Counted from the stretch's first letter, positions 43,610 through 56,220 are shown. The stretch: 64,000 nucleotides of DNA from Channa striata (GCA_033026295.1 CM065187.1:20370388-20434387), one strand, 5' to 3'. Made by a program: numbers and translations. The notes: a model not told the origin generated them from the sequence alone.

Positions 43610-46600
43610 ATGCCTGGATCAGCCCCAATCAGTTGCTTGGGCCCATGGCCAAAGGATGTGGGTATCATTGCCATTGAACTGTATTTCCCAGCCCAGTATG
43701 TGGACCAGGTTGAGCTGGAACAATTTGATGGTGTGTCAGCTGGTAAATATACAGTGGGCCTGGGGCAAGCTCGCATGGGCTTCTGTTCTGACCGTGAGGA
43801 CATCAACTCTCTGTGCCTTACGGTGGTCCAGAGACTGATGGAGAAAAATGGCCTGTCGTATGACAGTGTAGGTCGACTGGAGGTTGGCACTGAGACCATC
43901 ATCGACAAGTCTAAGTCTGTCAAAACAGTCATCATGCAGCTGTTTGAGGACTCTGGAAATACAGATGTGGAAGGCATTGATACCACGAATGCCTGTTATG
44001 GAGGTACGGCTGCCCTCTTTAATGCTGTCAACTGGGTGGAGTCCAGTTCATGGGATGGTGAGTAACCAGTTTTTTTGTGATGTATGTTGATTTCTTTACT
44101 AGGGTTGCCATTAAAATGCTTTTGGTTTGTATTTGCTCTATTGCAAATCTTGTTTGATTTACACTAAACACTAAACAGGAAAATATTCACTTTTTGGTGA
44201 TCTACAACAAAGAAATGTTGCTGTGACAGTGCTGATCATGGTAATGATTATGATTCCACTTTAAATAAGATAATATTAAGAATGACTGTTTCCTATGTTC
44301 TGATATCTACTCTCTGCAGGGCGTTATGCTTTGGTGGTAGCAGGCGACATTGCTGTCTACGCCACAGGAAGTGCTCGGCCTACAGGAGGTGCTGGGGCAG
44401 TGGCCATGCTGATAGGACCTAATGCTCCTCTGGCCTTTGAACGAGGTTAGTACACTGGTAACTGTGGTGCTTCTGATTGGTTTCAGTCACCAACTTATTG
44501 ATCCCATATTAACCCTACTGTTCATTCCATTATCCAAATGTTTATTGATTGCTTCACTTTTGTACTGTCATTAATGGTTCTCTCTCAGTAAACATGTCTT
44601 ACATCTGTAATAAATGATCATAAGATTGCATGTTGTGGCTAAATGGCTACTTTGTGGAAATCTAGTTTTATAAGGAGTAAATGTGTTTGAAATTCATATA
44701 CTGTGGGTTCTGCACAAATATGTTTTATATATTCAAAGATACAAGTGTTGCTCATGTATTGAATTAAATGATGTTTCTCACATATTAGAAGTGGTTCTTT
44801 AACTAATAAACCAAAAAAAGACATTTAATTTTTTTCATTCCCTGGTTACTCTGACTTCTGTCTTTCACCAACAACTTACTACGCACTAGTGTAGTAAGTG
44901 GAATCTACTGATTTAATTATCTCAGAAACATGGCTAGGCACTGCTATGCGTCAATTGTCTCCATGAAATTGCTCCTCTGGTTCCTAAAGTGTGTAAGCAG
45001 AGCCAACTACTGAAACTGTCCCACAAACATCCTAAAGTAGGTCTTAAGTGACAATGGTAGAGTTGAAACTCCAGCACCAAGCAGTGAAACTCTCCATTTT
45101 TTCTTCTTCGCTTTATGGTGTGTTTGAATCACCTCTGTAATAATGTAATGTAATGTAATGCAATTTATTTGCATTATCTCAGATCTGTAAAGACCTTAAC
45201 TTAATGTTGATTTTCTTGCCAGGAGCCAAATAAATGTGTTGTCTGTATTTGTTATTGTGCAGGTCTGCGAGGGACCCACATGCAGCATGCATATGACTTC
45301 TACAAGCCAGATCTGGAGTCAGAGTACCCTGTTGTAGATGGCAAGCTGTCGATAGAGTGCTACCTCAGTGCTTTAGACCGGTGCTACTCTGTATACCGCA
45401 AAAAGATCCAAACCCAGTGGCAAAGAGGTGTGTATAATCTTATCCTACCAACTTTCCGAATGTTGGCTTATTGTTTTATTTCCCCTGCACAGTTGCAAAA
45501 AATATGACACTTTTGTTTGTTTTGTTTTTTTTAAGATTACTTCTATTTATTTACTTTGTCAGGTAACCTTAAGCCCAAATTGACTCATATCAGGTGAAGA
45601 GGCCTTAGAGCTATTAGATGTAAAGTTTTAAACTGAGGACCTAGATAAGAAAGATCTGCATGTAATTTTTAAAAAATCTCAATAAGTTATATAGTCAGTC
45701 TTATTGCAGCATGTAATAAAATATACACCTGAACACAATTATGTACACATTTACAGACTATTCTAAGATTGTTGTGATGTATAGTCATTACCTGTAAATT
45801 CATTACCATACCATGGTATGGTCAGAGAAAAATTATGTTAGGAGGGAGGAGAGTCAGTGGATAACAGCCTAATTAGTTAAGAAGGTTTAGAATGTTACCT
45901 GTTTGCTGTGGTAAGAAGTTCACTTAAGTTCAGTGGCCATAAATTACTCTCTTCTTTTTGACAACAGAGGGCTTAGAGAAGCACGTCAGCCTGGAGGACT
46001 TTGGCTATTTAGTCTTTCACTCTCCTTATTGCAAGTTGGTGCAGAAGTCTTTAGCCAGACTGATGCTGAATGACTTTCTCAGCCATCCTAACCCCGACAC
46101 TGAAACGGGACCCTTCGTAGGCCTTGATGCCTTCAGGTACAGTTAAAAAAAATCAACTGGGCAGCAGAGATTGGGTTTGGTTATGTGATTAAACATGCCT
46201 CTTGACTAATGTTGTGCTTCAGGGAATTAAAAGAATCTCCCCCCGCCAAGCCTTTGCACAGATCCCACTATTATTTAACACAGACCATATTTATGCTTTC
46301 AGTTGGTGCTTCATATAACTGCAAATACCAAAAATAAAAACTCAATTTGCCATTGTATTTGAAGAGGCCAGCTGTATCTCTTAAGAATGAAGATGTGATA
46401 ACCCCTGGCTTGATTTGAATTTGCTTCAACTGACTTCTCATATCATCAAGCAACTGTTTTGGTAGCAACTGGGTGTATCCCAAAGTGTCTTGTTGTTGCA
46501 AAAAAATCGTCTGAGGCTTGTTTCAAAAATCAGATTGAACAAACTCTGACATTAACCCTGAGCTTTTTAAGTTGACAGGTTAACAGGTTTCCAGAACAGC

Positions 46601-47799
46601 TCAGAGTTGGTGTTTGGTTAGCCTGAGGCTGTGCATGATGGGTGTTAGAAGCCACTATCCATGTCACTATCAATGGAACTGTAATCTGAAGTTAAAATTT
46701 AACTTTTCCCAAATGGATGAACTTGTTTGTTTGTGCCATAGAACTCAACCTGACAAGGCAAAACATTGACCTCCTGATCTGATATACTAAATACTAAATA
46801 TACACATAGTCCTGGTACTAAAAAGCATATGGGGAAACATTTAGTTTAGTTTTTCTTAGGAATAACAATCCAGGCCCAAACTGACAGAATCTAAGCAGGA
46901 GCAGAGGCAATTTATTGTTAATTTTAGTGATGTATGGTAATTGTTAAAAATACTGGTTATTTAGAAAATTACTTTAGTTACATTCTCTGGAACTGAAGAC
47001 TCAGTTTGCAACAACTTTGACACTTCTGGAATATTGCTCCAGGAGGTATATTTATCTCTCATTTCCCTTGTTGCTGAACTTCTCATACCTTAGTTCGTCC
47101 GATCAAACACGTTCATTGTTACGAAACCTTAACTAATCACATGTTCAGAGGTTAAACAACCTATGGCATTAAATCAATTTGTGTTCAATGGGTTAACATG
47201 AAGTCTGCTATTATTAAGCACCATTTTAGAATTCTCTCTAGCCGATGACTTACAGTTGGCCTCTCTTTGGCATTCCATCACTTAACTGACTTTATAATAT
47301 ATACAGTTGCAAGAAAAAGTATTTGAACCCTTTGAGATTACATGGAGTTTTGTATGAATTGGTCATAAAATGTGCTCTGATCTTCATCTAAATCCCAACA
47401 ATAGAAAAACACAGTCTTCTAAAAATAATACTACACAAACATTATATGTTTAAATTTTTTTATTGAACATAACATCTAAACATTCACAGTGCAGGGTGGA
47501 AAAAGGATGTGAACCTTTGGACTTTGCAGCACCCTTTGCAGCAATAACCTCAACCAAACATTCGCTGTAGTTGCAGATCAGACGTGCACAACAATCTGAA
47601 GTAATTTTGGACCACTCCTCTTCACAAAACAGTTTCAGTGTAGCAATATTCTTGGGATGTCTGGTGTGAATCGCTTTCTTAAGTTCATGCCACAGAATTT
47701 CAATCAGGTTTTTTTCTTGCAACTTTTTTTGACCTAGATCTATAGAATCTGTAAATGCATTACACAAATATATGTATGTATTGGAATTCTGTTGTTAAC

Positions 47800-47835
<36 letters not shown>

Positions 47836-50605
47836 CATGCGACAGAGATGTACGGCCAGAAGAGACCTACTTTGACCGGGATGTGGAGAAGGCCTTCATG
47901 AAGGCCAGTGCAGACCTCTTTGAGAGAAAGACCAAGCCGTCCCTGCTGATATCCAATCAGATTGGAAACATGTACACCCCATCTGTCTATGGCTGCCTGG
48001 CATCACTCATTGTAGAGTATGTATTTTTTTCTCTGACATTCACTCATGCATCCACTGTATTTAATTCTTTGCAGCAACCATTACGCCTTTGCCACTGAGC
48101 CAATTCCAGGGCTTGTTCACAATCAGTGCCAATCAGAGCCAGTTCATAGTGTTTGGACAGCGGAAGACCTTGCTCTAGGCCAGGAAAATATGCTTTCAGA
48201 GTAGCACAAACTGTGGTGTGCTTTTGTCAGGGGCTGGAGTTATTGTGGCAAACAAGGTCAACTGAAGAGTTGTTGTAAAGGCTATACATTGATCTTTTGT
48301 CATTTTAATAAATGATCAAATTATAATTTATTAGATTTATATAACTCCAATGTGATCAATACAAGGCAGTTGATGCTAGTTGGTTAGATAGCATAAGGCT
48401 AATAAAGGCTAATATTACTATTATAAGTTTGGCGTTTTTAGGTAGCAGTGTTACCATTCTAATAAAAAGAACCATTGCATAGCAATCACAATATATGCCT
48501 ACATAGTCATCAGCAACAAGAGACGTTATGATAATGTACTTGTTGTCATTAGTACTACGCTGGCCTAGCACCAGCCCAACGTAACCATTAATTTGGGGTT
48601 ATTTAAAAAAGGTTACATGTGTTTCGGAGGCATCAACTCAAGCTGGGCTGTAACATTTGTGGATGCAAAGTATTATAGCTAATCTCTGTCAAGGCTGTAC
48701 TATAGGTGTTTTGTTATTTTTCACATCATGGTCACACATGATGAATTCTGAAGAGAACCTACTTTTTATCTTAATAGCTGACCCAGAAATGCTTCCCAGC
48801 CCCTCACAATGCTGGTATTAAATTAAAAACTAATTTCAGGTATTCCTTTTAAGCTCCGTAATGAACTATTCAATAAATTATGCACCACTATTGTATACTG
48901 CAACTTAAAAATGGAAACAATCTTCCGGAAGTTCACTGTAAACACTTTTTGATTCTGCAGGATTCTGCCATAGGTAATTGCAATTGCAATTTAGTCCATT
49001 GTTGTAGTATGTAAGAAGATTGATTTGTGTGTTGCAGACACACACCTTCACAGATCGCAGGACAGAGGATTGGTGTTTTCTCCTACGGTTCAGGATTTGC
49101 TGCTACTCTCTATTCTCTCCGAGTCACACAGGACTACACACCTGGTAGGTCAGGCACAGGTCACTGTTAGTTGTGGGAGGTGAATGCAATAAGAATACAA
49201 TGACATTGTAAATTTGTAGAAGAAGAAAATTGTAGTAGTTTGTTTGTTGTTCTACATGATTTGTGGATTGTGCGTTTCAGGATCTGGTCTGGACAAACTT
49301 GTGTCAAATCTGAGTGACCTGAAAGTCAGACTCGATGCAAGAAAGAAGGTTTCACCTTCTGTCTTCTCTGAGAACATGAAGCTGAGAGAGGAGACTCATC
49401 ACTTAGGTATTATATGTGTATAAAATGTTAGTAATATTCTATAATGTTGCATGGAAAAGTGTGTTTGCCTGAAAACAGTGAAGGTAACTGGAATCATTAG
49501 AAACATGATTTATTAAAGTTTTGCAAAGCTGTGAGAAGTGTGACTGAGATAAACTACTATCAGCCAAGTATAGGTCTGGGTCACATTGTGAGTCAAATCC
49601 AGTCATGGACTCCCCACATACTCCTGACTCAATAAAGAAACACTGTACTGAACTGAACATGCATTTCTCACCTCTAAGGTATCATTATTTGTTTCTGTCT
49701 ATACAGCCAACTACATTCCTCAAGGCTCAGTGGAGGATCTGTTCCCAGGGACATGGTACCTGACAAGAGTAGATGAAAAACACAGACGGGAGTACGCCCG
49801 CAGACCTCTGGACCATGACCTGCTGCCAGACCCAGAACTTGTACACTCCAGCACTGCTGCTGAGGTACAGAAGAAATGAAACTCTTTCCTACTGTAAACA
49901 CTATGCCTATTTACCTATACTTAATTATTTCATGAATTTCACACTCAGGATATAAGGTTATTGTTCAGTTCAATTCAATTCAACTTTATTTATATAGCGC
50001 CAATTTACAACAAAGTCATCTCAAGGCCCTTTACATAAAGTCAAGACTATACAAACATGTAGGGAAAACCCAACAAATCCCCCTTGAGCAGCTATAGGCA
50101 ACAGTGGAGAGGAAAAGCTCCCTTTAAAGGTCAGTGAGTTGGAGACATGCTTCTCCAGTCTCACAAACTGTTGTCTGTTGATCAGGAAGTCTGTAATCCA
50201 CCTTCACATGGTGTCAGGCACGTTTAGCTGGGATAGTTTGTGTCTGAGCAGAGCTGGGACAATTGTGTTGAAGGCAGAGCTGAAGTCGACAAACAATATC
50301 CTGACTTGGTGGATGAGGTGGAGGGTCATGTTTACAGCATCATCACAGATCTGTTGGCTCTGTAGGCAAAGTGCAGGGGGTTCAGAAGGGGGTCTGATTT
50401 CCTTGAGGTGAGATAAGATGAGGCGTTCAAATGACTTCATGACCACAGGAGTCAGGGCAAAGGGCCCTAGACCGGGTGTTCCTTCAAAATTTTTGCATTA
50501 CTTTTATGCCATTTTGTTCTCTTTCAGCACATCCCCAGTCCAGTCAAGAAGATGCCTCGCATCCCTGCATCCAGTGCTGGCCCTGAGGCTGCCGTCAGCA
50601 ATTGA
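43610..50605 (+). CDS. hmgcs1: hmgcs1, cytosolic hydroxymethylglutaryl-CoA synthase
   Basis: Coding exons: 43610-44057, 44320-44445, 45263-45427, 45968-46136, 47846-48016, 49038-49144, 49281-49406, 49707-49864, 50528-50605. All are GT-AG with consistent phases, giving 515 residues; the mammalian cytosolic enzyme has 520. The enzyme condenses acetyl-CoA with acetoacetyl-CoA to HMG-CoA at the entry of the mevalonate pathway, in the cytosol. Catalytic residues are visible at the mammalian positions: Glu95 in VGTETIID, Cys129 (acylated nucleophile) in TTNACYGGTAA, and His264 in VFHSPYCKLVQ. The start MPGSAPIS lies directly after the acceptor and there is no mitochondrial presequence, so this is the cytosolic rather than the ketogenic form. 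The C-terminus HIPSPVKKMPRIP matches the cytosolic type. Intron 5 contains a deleted Tc1 element and a TG repeat at the acceptor; intron 9 contains L2 and Rex1-like pieces. Confidence 0.97.
45139..45162. repeat. Short (TAATG)n repeat
   Basis: About four TAATG units in tandem in an hmgcs1 intron. Nothing else is recognised in the rest of that intron (44446-45262). Confidence 0.7.
47302..47725 (-). mobile_element. Internally deleted Tc1-like element with terminal repeats
   Basis: The left end is TACAGTTGCAAGAAAAAGTA followed by TTTGAACCC, a well-known Tc1-like terminus. The minus strand then encodes the transposase C-terminus (EILWHELKKAIHTRHPKN, EEEWSKITSDCCARL, VEVIAAKGAA). At about 47709-47723 TTTTTCTTGCAACT mirrors the left end, so the element seems to have lost most of its interior while keeping a stub of both ends (about 420 bp). 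It lies in hmgcs1 intron 5 just upstream of exon 6. Confidence 0.7.
47800..47834 (+). repeat. (TG)n(CG)n microsatellite at the hmgcs1 exon 6 splice acceptor
   Basis: A TG run followed by CGCGCGCG ends 11 bp before the acceptor (GCATGCGACAG|AGATG at 47845/47846). It occupies the place of the usual polypyrimidine tract. UG-rich RNA is bound by TDP-43 and CELF proteins in vertebrates, so the repeat length could affect exon use. Confidence 0.85.
49965..50127 (-). mobile_element. L2-type LINE 3' tail, truncated
   Basis: The tail (TTCAGTTCAATTCAATTCAA), TTTATTTATATAGCGCCAAT, CAAAGTCATCTCAAGG and AAGTCAAGACTATACAAACA are present. The fragment ends after about 160 bp, where a Rex1-like piece begins. 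It lies in hmgcs1 intron 9. Confidence 0.85.
50128..50490 (-). mobile_element. Rex1/CR1-like LINE fragment (RT palm)
   Basis: The minus-strand translation reads MVMKSFERLILSHLKEIRPP, DDAVNMTLHLIHQVRI and LFVDFSSAFNTIVPALLRHK. This is the RT segment with the first catalytic Asp (F-V-D-F-S-S-A-F-N) of jockey-superfamily teleost LINEs. Only this domain piece remains. It sits between the L2 tail and the last hmgcs1 exon. Confidence 0.7.
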
Positions 50606-51565
50606 GAGCAGTCAGCTTACCTCTGAGAGGTATTAAGCTCCAGTAACTAGACAACGCCTCCCTCAGAAGTAGGTTGTAGTAGTGTGTCACTACAGTGTTG
50701 AGCGAAGACCTGTGGACAGCTGAGACACTTATGTGTCCAATTTCCACCCTTCCTATAATGTCTCTTGTCCAAATGTGATACTTTGGATTATATTTCATCA
50801 AAATAATTGTTTGATTTATCGAAAAGTTTACATATTACATGTACATATTTTCCATTTGCGCACCATGGTCAATTGTATGTTTAAAGGAGTTCAGGTAGAT
50901 ATTTGACTTTAACAAGCAGACTTCCTGCTGGCAGCTGGCCGCCAGTGACTGGAAGAGGAAATGGAAGGAATAAATGTAAATTCTGGCCCGCTGGTGGAGA
51001 ATGGGCAGTGGGCCTCAGCAGTGTTTGTGTGCTGCTGCTGAAACAGCAACTCAGCATGAGACAATTTGTACCCTCAGTCTGCTGTTTTTGTTCAATACCT
51101 CAGTTTACTATGAAGAGATGTGGTCAGTTTTCTACAGGATGTGGAAGGTTCATCTTGTGACCCAACAACAGGAGCAAGTAATGCTCCTCACAGGAGGCTT
51201 CTGCACACAAGTCTTGCTTTAAACTGTTGTTGACTGCTGTAACTGATCTGATGTAGTCCACATTGTAGGATAACATTTATCCACACGCAAGATTTGTATC
51301 ATTCTCAAACAGAACTAAACTAAAGCTAATAAGAGTTATATTGGTGTCAGATTCGTTTATCGGTTTGCCTTTTATTGTCATGAAATGTCTAAATCAGCTG
51401 AGTGAGTAGTTGCTGCTATATGTAAAGTTAATTTTACAAATTCATCAGCTCTGTTTTCTTAAGTCTATAATAGAACAACTCGAAATGTACTGAAACCCAT
51501 AAGATACTTTGGTAATTGATTAGACAAAGCCAAACATCTCTCAGTACTAAAAAGAGTGTTTTAAC

Positions 51566-51571
51566 AATAAA
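51566..51571 (+). terminator. Possible polyadenylation signal of hmgcs1
   Basis: AATAAA lies about 960 bp after the hmgcs1 stop, with T-rich sequence further downstream. An earlier AATAAA at about 50969 is an alternative. Which is used cannot be decided from sequence alone. The intervening DNA (50606-51571) is taken as 3' UTR. Confidence 0.4.
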
Positions 51572-51762
51572 CTGAAACTGTTTGGATTTAAAGCAATATG
51601 TTTGATATGGCTTTGGATGTGTTTGTTATTGGAGAATAGATGGTTTCTCTAATTGTCTTTTACTGATAAATATATATCCAAGTTTTTTTTGTTAGTTTTT
51701 TGTTTTTTGGTCATAATACTTTTTTGGTCATAATACTTTGGAAGTCCAAATTATAATGTCTT

Positions 51763-51966
51763 TGGCGTTAAGTATTTTTTAAGCACTGGTTAAGAGTGGC
51801 TAAGCTTATGATGACCACACTCTATTGGTTGTTCAGCTGCTTGGCAACATGACAATGATGTTTTTCAGCTAACATGTTCTTTGTCTATGATGATATACAG
51901 GTTAATACATATGTTACAGTGACTTCAGCCACTTCTTAACCAGTGCTTAAAAAATACTTAACGCCA
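51763..51966. mobile_element. MITE-like element with ~40-bp terminal inverted repeats
   Basis: The ends mirror each other: TGGCGTTAAGTATTTTTTAA then GCACTGGTTAAGAGTGGCT at the left, and AGCCACTTCTTAACCAGTGC then TTAAAAAATACTTAACGCCA at the right. They are nearly perfect apart from one A indel, with about 125 bp between. No coding capacity. I do not see a clear target-site duplication, so the superfamily is open. Confidence 0.8.
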
Positions 51967-52339
51967 GTGTAATTTATGAGAGGCGCAATTAGCTAAATGT
52001 GGCTGTGGAACTGTGACAGTACCACACTCTTAGGCTTTTTTAATTAACAAGTACATTTGGACATGGAAACATACAGTTTGAGTGAAAAGGTTATGACATT
52101 TACTTAAGTTTAACTGGCAAAATGTTTTTGTAATCAACATGTGATCAGTATTAATAAATCAAATTCACACTCAAATCAGTACAAATGTTCATCAGTAACA
52201 ACAATTGTCAAGGAGTGTACAAAAAGTTACATTGAAATAATGAAAATTAACAGTGCAGAACTTTGCAGACCTTTGATAAACTGTAATTTATAAAATCAGG
52301 TTTTAAAAAAAAAGAACATTAACACTACATGCTTGATGA

Positions 52340-52760
52340 GTGTTACCAGGTGTGGTAAAATGGGACTGAACTTTGAAAGTGAGTAGATCTCCACAACGAG
52401 GGCAAGCAGTTTGCTGAGAGCAACAAAAACAATGTGATCAGGAAAACCACTTTCAAAAGACCTCAAAGTGAAATTGATAAACCTTCATGAAGCTGGAGAC
52501 AGATAAAATATTTTGGGGACATCTGTAGAACTGTGAATACCATAATACAGAAATGGAAGAAATGTGGAGAGATTGTCACATGTTGTCTGCAAAAGTTTGA
52601 AATGTTTGGGGAAATGAACACAGGAAGCCACTAGTAATTTCTAGATGTAAGACAGCATGCTTGAAGATTGTAAAGGAGCATGTGATCAAACCCAGAGAGT
52701 TTTGAAACAAGATTATGGGGATTCTGTCATAATTTGTATGGGTATTTTTTCATCACCTAT
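52340..52760 (+). mobile_element. Tc1-like transposon fossil
   Basis: Weak coding traces resemble a Tc1 transposase: a segment around 52450-52560 like the helix-turn-helix region (CCTTCATGAAGCTGGAGACA, ATACAGAAATGGAAGAAATG) and one around 52700 reading DYGDSVIICMGIFSS, similar to the GDSVMVWGCFS box. It has no open full-length frame. The following 52760-52905 stays open (ITYEERNTFSDKLTNGLVAT) but I do not recognise it. Confidence 0.45.
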
Positions 52761-52905
52761 GAGGAGAGAAACACCTTTTCAGACAAGCTCACTAACGGTT
52801 TGGTGGCTACGTATCAGGCACTGGAGCTCTGTAAAGGAAAAGGAAGAAGGAAGCAGCCCACCTACTATCATAATTTTATGCAGTGCCTCCTACCAATTGT
52901 CATAA

Positions 52906-54115
52906 AAGTCATTTTGCTTTACTTTTATTATTATATGTTTCATTGTTTTACTATAACTCTCTGTTTTACATTCCATGACCATTTTGTGACTCCTGGTTTA
53001 AGGAACATTTGTACTAGCTGAATGTTCTTTAAATATTATGTTGGTGAAAACATGTTAGGTACAGTTCAGTCTAACATTCTTTACCAAGACGATGTTGGAT
53101 TAGACCACCTGCATTCCTTTTACTCTGACACAAAACAAAGTAGTGTAATTTGATCAATATCGTGTTTAAACATTTAAACTGGTGGATGCTGAGCAAGCTT
53201 CCTCACAATGCTGCCTCAGATTTTAGACACTAAAACCAAATGCACAGGAGATGGATAGTTGCAGTGAAGGACCAGTGCATCTGAAACATTCCCAGTAAAT
53301 ACACTGAGCAGCACTGCCTCGCACTGCCACTTTGAAAACTTCAGCAACTGCTGAAGCAAAAACAAATGTGAACTGCAGTGTACCATTGTGGTTGGCTTTC
53401 TTTCAGTTTCATTGAAAGTTCACCAAATTAAACCTTACAGTAAAGCCTTACGACCATAGTGCATTGTTGGATTATTACCTGGAGACTGAAGTGCAGCATA
53501 CATCACTGAACAGTAGCTGTTCTGGCTGTTCTTACTTTTTGACATTAACAGTTTAATTTGACCATAGCTGCAGTGAGCAATACAAAGCCAGACAGACGTC
53601 TTTGAGGGCTGATGTTTTCTGCCGTAAACACAGTGATCACAGGGGTTAGTAAATGTCAAGGTGACTATTGTTCAAAGCCTTACAATACACATATATCATT
53701 TGTAAACAGTTAATAAATCTTTAATAATGTACAAATGTTGTGAATTGTACAGAAAGATTTGGTTCTGCTGGAGTGAGGTCCTCTTTACATAGCAGTGCTC
53801 TTGGCATTACTGTAACATATACTGTAGGGCCTGTTGCTGAGGTCCTATGAACTTTACCTACAAAGATCAGAATGTACAGTACAAGCTGTAAAATTATATA
53901 TGCTTTTTTTTCCAAATCTACATGTTTGAACAAGTGGATTCAGAATAAATTGACATTCAACATGTACGTTGTGTTTATGATTATTTTATCTCTTATTAAG
54001 TTTTTTTTACTGAAAATGATGCAGTTTATGTCTCACTATACACTGAAAAAAAGAATAGAACAATCATTTAAAGAAGAAATAATTAAATAAATTTATAAAC
54101 CAAACTGTATTCTAA
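52906..54115. other. Intergenic stretch without recognised features
   Basis: AT-rich DNA between hmgcs1 and reep5. Short open frames are present on both strands, but none has a domain, splice context or codon pattern that I can support. Confidence 0.4.
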
Positions 54116-54600
54116 ACGTTTGACTCATCAAAGTAGCCACTTTGGCAGATTTAATAGCTGAACACACTAGTGGCAGAAATCAAATATCTTCCAAAAGCTC
54201 TTTGTTCTTTCTTCTCTGTTGCAGAAGCTCCCATAAATGTGTAGCACTTGGAAGTTGCTTTGCTTTCAATCTTTTGTCCAATTCATCCCAAACCAGCTCA
54301 GGTTAAAGTCTAGAGACTATGCTGGCCAATCAATGTTTTGAAGCTTACCATCTTGTTCCTTTTTCTTAAGGTCGCTTGTATAGCTTGGACTTCTCTTATA
54401 CCAACTAGGCACATACCAGAAGCTACTACATGGCGCTGCAGAATTGGGGTGTTCTAAAACTTTTGACCTGTAGCTTCATAGTCAGGGTGTATTTGTCTGT
54501 TAGAACTAACATTCTCGGAGTGATGCATTTTGTTCCTGCTGTTGGGACTGAAATTGAGCAGATTTTGAACATCTCTAAAAGAAATTACCATCCCCACCGA
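54116..54600 (-). mobile_element. Tc1-like transposon fragment, reverse orientation
   Basis: The segment includes TTTGACTCATCAAAGTAGCC, GTCCAATTCATCCCAAACCA, CTCAGGTTAAAGTCTAGAGA and TTCTAAAACTTTTGACCTGT. The order and wording are typical of the reverse strand of a common teleost Tc1-like element, with a terminal AACTTTTGAC motif at the right. It is diverged, with no frame. Confidence 0.5.
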
Positions 54601-56100
54601 ATCCGCACCTAACTATTAGTTAGGAGTTGGCAGAGGATGTCAGTCAGGTATATTCAACAGCATCAGCAAAAATACATGCTGCTTCCTAACTGTAAACTCT
54701 GCATATTCTAGTTATGTGGTATTTAATATTAATAAGGGTATTCCTAGGTACAGATAATTATATCTGTTTGAGAAATTCCAGGACCCAGGACAAACTGAGT
54801 ATAAGCAAGAAGCAGCTTTGGTGTACAGAGAAAAATACTGATGTGGCAGCTTTCATTCAACAGCAACTAGACACGTGGTAAGTGTCATGGTCACAGATAG
54901 ATGTGAACAGTTGAAGTGTAACTGATCGAGAAATTGTTTGAATTCTGCTGTTTGGAAACCAGAGGATAGAATGATGGTGGTTGATCTTGCGCAGTCCAGT
55001 TTTTAGACTGAGCTATTTGACTCACTCAGAGAGGATGGGAACTTCTCCGACAACTTCTTAAAACAAATTATTAAACAATAATCCAGGGTGAGATGTTTTT
55101 TGTGTCTAAAGATTTATCTGCCTCATTAAGGAGGTTGTATTAACTTGGAAGTCTGTCAAGTCCACAACTCCTGATCACCTAATGGATGTCCATCCATCTT
55201 CCATGCTGTCCCCCAGCTGTATGGAGGCAGAGGTTGCATCATTTGGACCTGGAGAAGTTTAAATACCTGGAATAGTGGGCATTTAAAGACTTCCCATGTG
55301 ATGAAGATCTGTTCCATGTGAAAAACTACTGTGAGAGGATAATATGGCATTATTAAAATATGCGTTTGAAAGTGAAAAACCACTATTTAAACAAAGCAAG
55401 TGAAACTACTACTAAAACCGAGGAAAACAGGATAAGGGAATACACTTTTTGTCATGTGATTTATTTGGAACAAAAATACACTGCACACAGTGACCACACT
55501 GAGATGTTTTTTGGAATGTGACTAGATTAATGCTTATTTTGCTGTGACAAACATAGTACATAGTAAAACGCCTATGAAACATGATAGAATACAAATAACT
55601 GTAGGTGTCCTGGTTCTCCATTTGCTTCTTTAGCTCCTTTGATTATGTGCAGATCTGCTCACACATTTTACAGGCCGTGTGTCTGCGGAGTATCACCTCA
55701 GAGGGAAAAACTCTGATCTGCACATCTACCAGCTTAACCAGCGTTTCAGTTCTTCCATTTCCTTTCATGCAACCGGTTAATCTACATGTTATTTTTTGAT
55801 ATTTGTGTGATGTGTCAAACTGTGAATTCTAACATTATAAACCATCCAAAATCGTAACCCTCCTTGTTTAATCACAGTCAAAGTTCATGGTTGCATTTTA
55901 ATTCCCAACAAAACGGGCACATCAAATTCACTGACAGCAGGTTAACGCTGAGGTTAGAAACCTGCTCTCGTATTTCTGTCTAAGACTTTATTCATTTCGT
56001 GTCTTCAATCTGCGTCGTTATCGGGCAATTGCAGCTATCAGACACATGTATTTGAAACGTCTATCCTAAACGCGGAAACGTACAGCTGGGAAAACCTCCG
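54601..56100. other. Region upstream of reep5 without recognised genes
   Basis: Mixed AT-rich sequence. I find no exon, terminal repeat or LINE/SINE motif. From about 55950 the base composition becomes richer in CpG, leading into the reep5 promoter. Confidence 0.4.
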
Positions 56101-56220
56101 TACCTTTATTTTGAAGTTTCTGCTCGCGGTCCGCAGTGGACTTCCTGTCTCGGGTGAAGGGCGTGTCGCGGTTTGGGTCGGAACGATTTCATCAGCATCG
56201 TTCAAGACGGAAGTGCAGCA
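56101..56220 (+). promoter_or_regulatory. reep5 promoter / 5' UTR with ETS-type sites
   Basis: A CpG-richer segment lies directly ahead of the reep5 ATG, with no TATA box. ACTTCCT (56140-56146, reverse ETS core) and ACGGAAGTG (56207-56215) resemble ETS/GABP sites common at housekeeping promoters. The second lies only 6 bp before the ATG, so part of this is probably 5' UTR. Confidence 0.4.

Noticed and set aside
43573..43986. 137-codon minus-strand frame
   Set aside because: Antisense shadow of hmgcs1 coding exon 1, no independent support.
52734..53021. 95-codon frame (ITYEERNTFSDKLTNGL...) as a possible host exon
   Set aside because: No family recognised, no acceptor/donor pair in phase, and it follows a Tc1-like fossil; probably chance or transposon remnant.
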